From an uncultured Verrucomicrobiota bacterium (GTDB lineage: Bacteria; Verrucomicrobiota; Verrucomicrobiia; Opitutales; Opitutaceae), in the NCBI GenBank assembly GCA_913058185.1, contig CAJXQX010000044.1, positions 1 through 33,438 of the forward strand: a DNA stretch of 33,438 nt. The letters run 5' to 3'. Of the stretch, positions 31,107 to 33,438 are shown piece by piece. Below the pieces are notes generated by a model. It did not search any database. It saw only the letters and a program-made list of their open reading frames with translations, and was not told the DNA's origin. Each line of letters begins with the position of its first letter. Positions within the stretch are counted from its first letter, which is position 1. Made by a program: the position numbers and the translations under genes.

Positions 31107-32822
31107 ATGAGCTCTGACCAAGAAGCAACGAAGCCACTGGCTGCTAACGAAAACATTAAATCCGCGTCGAATTTTCTCCGCGGAACAATTGCCGAGGAAC
31201 TGCGGGATGAATCTACGGGCTCAATCACCGCAGATAACCAGCAACTAACCAAGTTTCACGGCCTGTATATGCAAGATGACCGTGACCTCCGAAAGGAGCG
31301 ACGTCAGGCGAAGTTGGAAAAAGCATTCTCGTTCATGCTACGGGTTCGGCTCCCGGGTGGACGTTGCACGCCCGCCCAATGGTTGATGCTCGATAAGCTC
31401 GCCGACGAGCAAGCGAATGGCTCACTGCGCATCACGACCCGCCAAACTTTCCAGTTTCATGGTATTTTGAAAGGAAACCTGAAACCTCTCATCAAGGGAA
31501 TGGATGATGCGTTGATGGATTCGATCGCCGCTTGTGGTGACGTGAATCGCAACATCATGGCCGCCCCGAACCCGGAGCGCACTCCAGCGCATGCGGCGAT
31601 GTATGAGCACGCCAAAAGACTCTCGGAACACACGCTTCCGAAGACCCGTGCTTACCACGAAATTTGGCTCGATGGAGAGCAAGTTGCGGGTGGCGAATCC
31701 GAAGTTGAACCCCTTTACGGTGCGACCTACTTACCGCGTAAGTTCAAGGTGGGTTTCGCCATTCCTCCGTCCAATGACGTGGATGTTTACTCTCAAGACC
31801 TAGGATTTATTGGGGTGATGGAGAATGGTGAACTCGTCGGTTACAATGTGACGGTTGGCGGCGGACTCGGCATGAGCCACGGCAATGAAGCGACTTTCCC
31901 TCGTTTGGCAGAACCACTCGGCTATGTCACCCCTGACCAAATCAATGCGATCGGAGTGGCCATCATAGAGACGCAACGTGACTATGGTGACCGCACCAAT
32001 CGCAAACATGCGCGACTCAAATACACGATCGAAGATCGTGGGCTCGCTTGGTTTAAGAACGAAGTAGAAAGCCGTTCGGGTATCACTTTGGGCGAATCGC
32101 GTGAGGTGAATTTCACCACCATCGAGGATCCGCATGGGTGGCAGGAATGTGCGGATCGCACTTGGTTTTACGGTCTCCATATCTTGAGTGGCCGCATCAA
32201 GGACCGCGAAGGTTGGCTGATGAAAACAGCATTGCGCGAAGTCGCGGAAGTTCACACCGGCGACTTCCGTCTTACCCCGACTCAGAATGTTACCATCTCT
32301 GGCGTCACGACCGATGCGAAAGCCCAGATCGAAACGATTCTGGAAAAGCACGGACTGGGTGGTGAAAACAAACAGAGCCGTTTGCGTCTGAACTCGATGT
32401 CTTGCGTGGCGCTGCCGACGTGCGGACTCGCTCTGGCCGAGAGCGAACGGATATTGCCCGAGGTACTCGAGAAATTCGATTCAGTCCTAGAGGAAGCGGG
32501 ACTGGCGGATGACGCGATCAGCCTCCGGATGACCGGTTGCCCGAACGGATGCGCCCGGCCATATCTCGCGGAAATCGGTTTCGTCGGCAAAGCGCCTGGA
32601 AAGTATGCCCTCTATATTGGAGCGAGCTACAACGGGTCCCGTTTGAATCGTCTTGTATCGCCTAAATGCACGGTTGATGAAGCGGTAGAAATGCTGCGAC
32701 CGGTCATTAAGAAATACGCGACGGAGCGAAACGAAGGTGAAGGGTTCGGTGATTTCTGTGACCGAGTCGTGCTACCAGCCGATGCGACATTCCACAGCAT
32801 TGGTTCAGGCTTACAGCTCTAG
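31107..32822 (+). CDS. cysI: Sulfite reductase hemoprotein beta subunit
   Basis: A 571-residue siroheme/[4Fe-4S] enzyme that reduces sulfite to sulfide in assimilatory sulfur metabolism. It reads like E. coli CysI throughout: FLRGTIAEELRDESTG, KFHGLYMQDDRDLR, RLPGG, TRQTFQFHGILKGN, TRAYHEIWLDGE, TYLPRKFK, VGGGLGMSHGN, and the C-terminal GFVGKAPGKYALYIG and EGEGFGDF. The cluster/siroheme cysteines are Cys433, Cys439, Cys478 and Cys482, matching the E. coli spacing. The partner flavoprotein CysJ is not adjacent, so electrons may come from a distant CysJ or from ferredoxin. The start at 31107 has no Shine-Dalgarno sequence. The resemblance to nitrite reductases (NirA) is more distant. Confidence 0.92.
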   Translation: MSSDQEATKPLAANENIKSASNFLRGTIAEELRDESTGSITADNQQLTKFHGLYMQDDRDLRKERRQAKLEKAFSFMLRVRLPGGRCTPAQWLMLDKLADEQANGSLRITTRQTFQFHGILKGNLKPLIKGMDDALMDSIAACGDVNRNIMAAPNPERTPAHAAMYEHAKRLSEHTLPKTRAYHEIWLDGEQVAGGESEVEPLYGATYLPRKFKVGFAIPPSNDVDVYSQDLGFIGVMENGELVGYNVTVGGGLGMSHGNEATFPRLAEPLGYVTPDQINAIGVAIIETQRDYGDRTNRKHARLKYTIEDRGLAWFKNEVESRSGITLGESREVNFTTIEDPHGWQECADRTWFYGLHILSGRIKDREGWLMKTALREVAEVHTGDFRLTPTQNVTISGVTTDAKAQIETILEKHGLGGENKQSRLRLNSMSCVALPTCGLALAESERILPEVLEKFDSVLEEAGLADDAISLRMTGCPNGCARPYLAEIGFVGKAPGKYALYIGASYNGSRLNRLVSPKCTVDEAVEMLRPVIKKYATERNEGEGFGDFCDRVVLPADATFHSIGSGLQL

Positions 32823-33000
32823 GTGCTTGGACTAGTGCGTTGGGACGGATAGGTTTACCTTCTGCTCTAGCCGGGATTTACGCTCGCTCATATGGTTGAG
32901 ATAGCTTTCCGATTTGCGTGTGCCGAATTCTCTCCGGACCTGTTGCAGGAATAACGGCTGGTCTCAGGGAGGAGTGTTTTGGGCAATGTGCTGAATTCGC

Positions 33001-33438
33001 TCAGCGGCGCACGGGCAGGTTCACCCCCGCTAGGTAGTCTTTAACCTGAGGAACGGTGAGCTCGCCAAAGTGAAAGAGGCTCGCGGCCAAAACGGCGCTG
33101 GCCTTGCCGGCTTCGAGGGCCTCGGCGAAGTGGGGCAGGGTGCCAGCACCTCCGCTGGCAATGACTGGCACGGTCACCGCATCGCTAATCGCGCGAGTAA
33201 GCGGCACGTCGTAACCCGTTTTCATCCCGTCGCAATCCATGCTGGTAAGTAGAATTTCACCGGCGCCTAGATCTACCGCTTGTTTGGCCCATGTAACGGC
33301 ATCGAGTTCGGTGGGATTACGTCCGCCATGCGTGTAAACGCGCCATGACTTACCGTCGGGCTCTCGCTTCGCGTCGATGGCCACAACGATACATTGAGCG
33401 CCGAATCGAGCGGATGCTTCGCGAATAAGTTCAGGATT
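33001..33438 (-). CDS. hisF: Imidazole glycerol phosphate synthase cyclase subunit, 5' part outside window
   Basis: The C-terminal part of a TIM-barrel HisF (146 residues seen), open to the window edge. Marks are [10 protein letters not shown] (catalytic Asp of the second half-barrel), [57 protein letters not shown] and [10 protein letters not shown]. HisF closes the imidazole ring in histidine synthesis using ammonia from HisH. The stop is at 33001-33003. The N-terminal half, with the first catalytic Asp, lies past 33438, so the usual neighbour hisA/hisH cannot be checked. Confidence 0.95.
   Translation of the reverse strand, partial: NPELIREASARFGAQCIVVAIDAKREPDGKSWRVYTHGGRNPTELDAVTWAKQAVDLGAGEILLTSMDCDGMKTGYDVPLTRAISDAVTVPVIASGGAGTLPHFAEALEAGKASAVLAASLFHFGELTVPQVKDYLAGVNLPVRR

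Noticed and set aside
31800-32351. 183-codon minus-strand open frame
   Set aside because: Antisense to cysI.
1-33438. CRISPR array, rRNA, phage genes, toxin-antitoxin or retron systems
   Set aside because: Searched by eye on both strands; no regularly spaced direct repeats, integrase, reverse transcriptase or defence-type proteins were seen apart from the IS3 remnant.

Overview
The window looks like a chromosomal segment of a marine or aquatic heterotroph of the Verrucomicrobiota, most likely Opitutales/Opitutaceae-like. This is inferred from protein style only: a 1,077-residue TonB-dependent receptor without an STN domain, two exported proteins ending in the same roughly 135-residue C-terminal domain, DUF2264 and heparinase II/III-type proteins, A/C-rich leaders without Shine-Dalgarno sequences, and many GC-rich REP-like hairpins between genes. 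No rRNA, tRNA or CRISPR array was found.

Region 1 (1-6735, all minus strand) is a sugar/uronate catabolic gene set. In transcription order it holds a TIM-barrel epimerase/isomerase, an XRE-cupin regulator, a GH88 unsaturated glucuronyl hydrolase, a second TIM-barrel protein, a Gfo/Idh/MocA dehydrogenase, an SDR, and an exported PHP-type phosphoesterase cut by the window edge. Region 2 (6991-13379, plus strand, divergent) encodes the TonB receptor, a secreted beta-sandwich protein and a secreted sorbosone/glucose dehydrogenase-like protein. The last two share the C-terminal domain. A terminator at 11530-11568 separates them.

Region 3 (13904-23370, minus strand) is a tight seven-gene operon: SSS sodium/solute symporter, IdnO-like SDR, mannose-6-phosphate isomerase, D-2-hydroxyacid dehydrogenase, DUF2264 protein, exported heparinase II/III-like lyase, and SDR. 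A LacI regulator lies just upstream and an IolB-family isomerase upstream of that. An identical 17-bp AT-rich near-palindrome occurs before the TonB receptor (6916-6932) and, inverted, before the symporter (23392-23408). This suggests outer-membrane uptake and the catabolic operon are one regulon. The working model is uptake of a uronate-containing glycan fragment, exported lyase and GH88 cleavage, inner-membrane import, then isomerisation and redox steps by IolB-, IdnO- and Gfo/Idh-type enzymes. The substrate cannot be read from sequence alone.

Region 4 (25887-28792) is a decay zone. An ADOP/MacB-like permease pseudogene (two in-frame stops, two frameshifts, lost N-terminus) abuts an IS3-family remnant whose transposase lacks its second catalytic Asp. 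The other side of the IS joins a response-regulator gene cut after about 30 codons. Region 5 (28844-33438) returns to housekeeping genes: a small membrane protein, glpK, cysI (sulfite reductase hemoprotein) and the 3' part of hisF.
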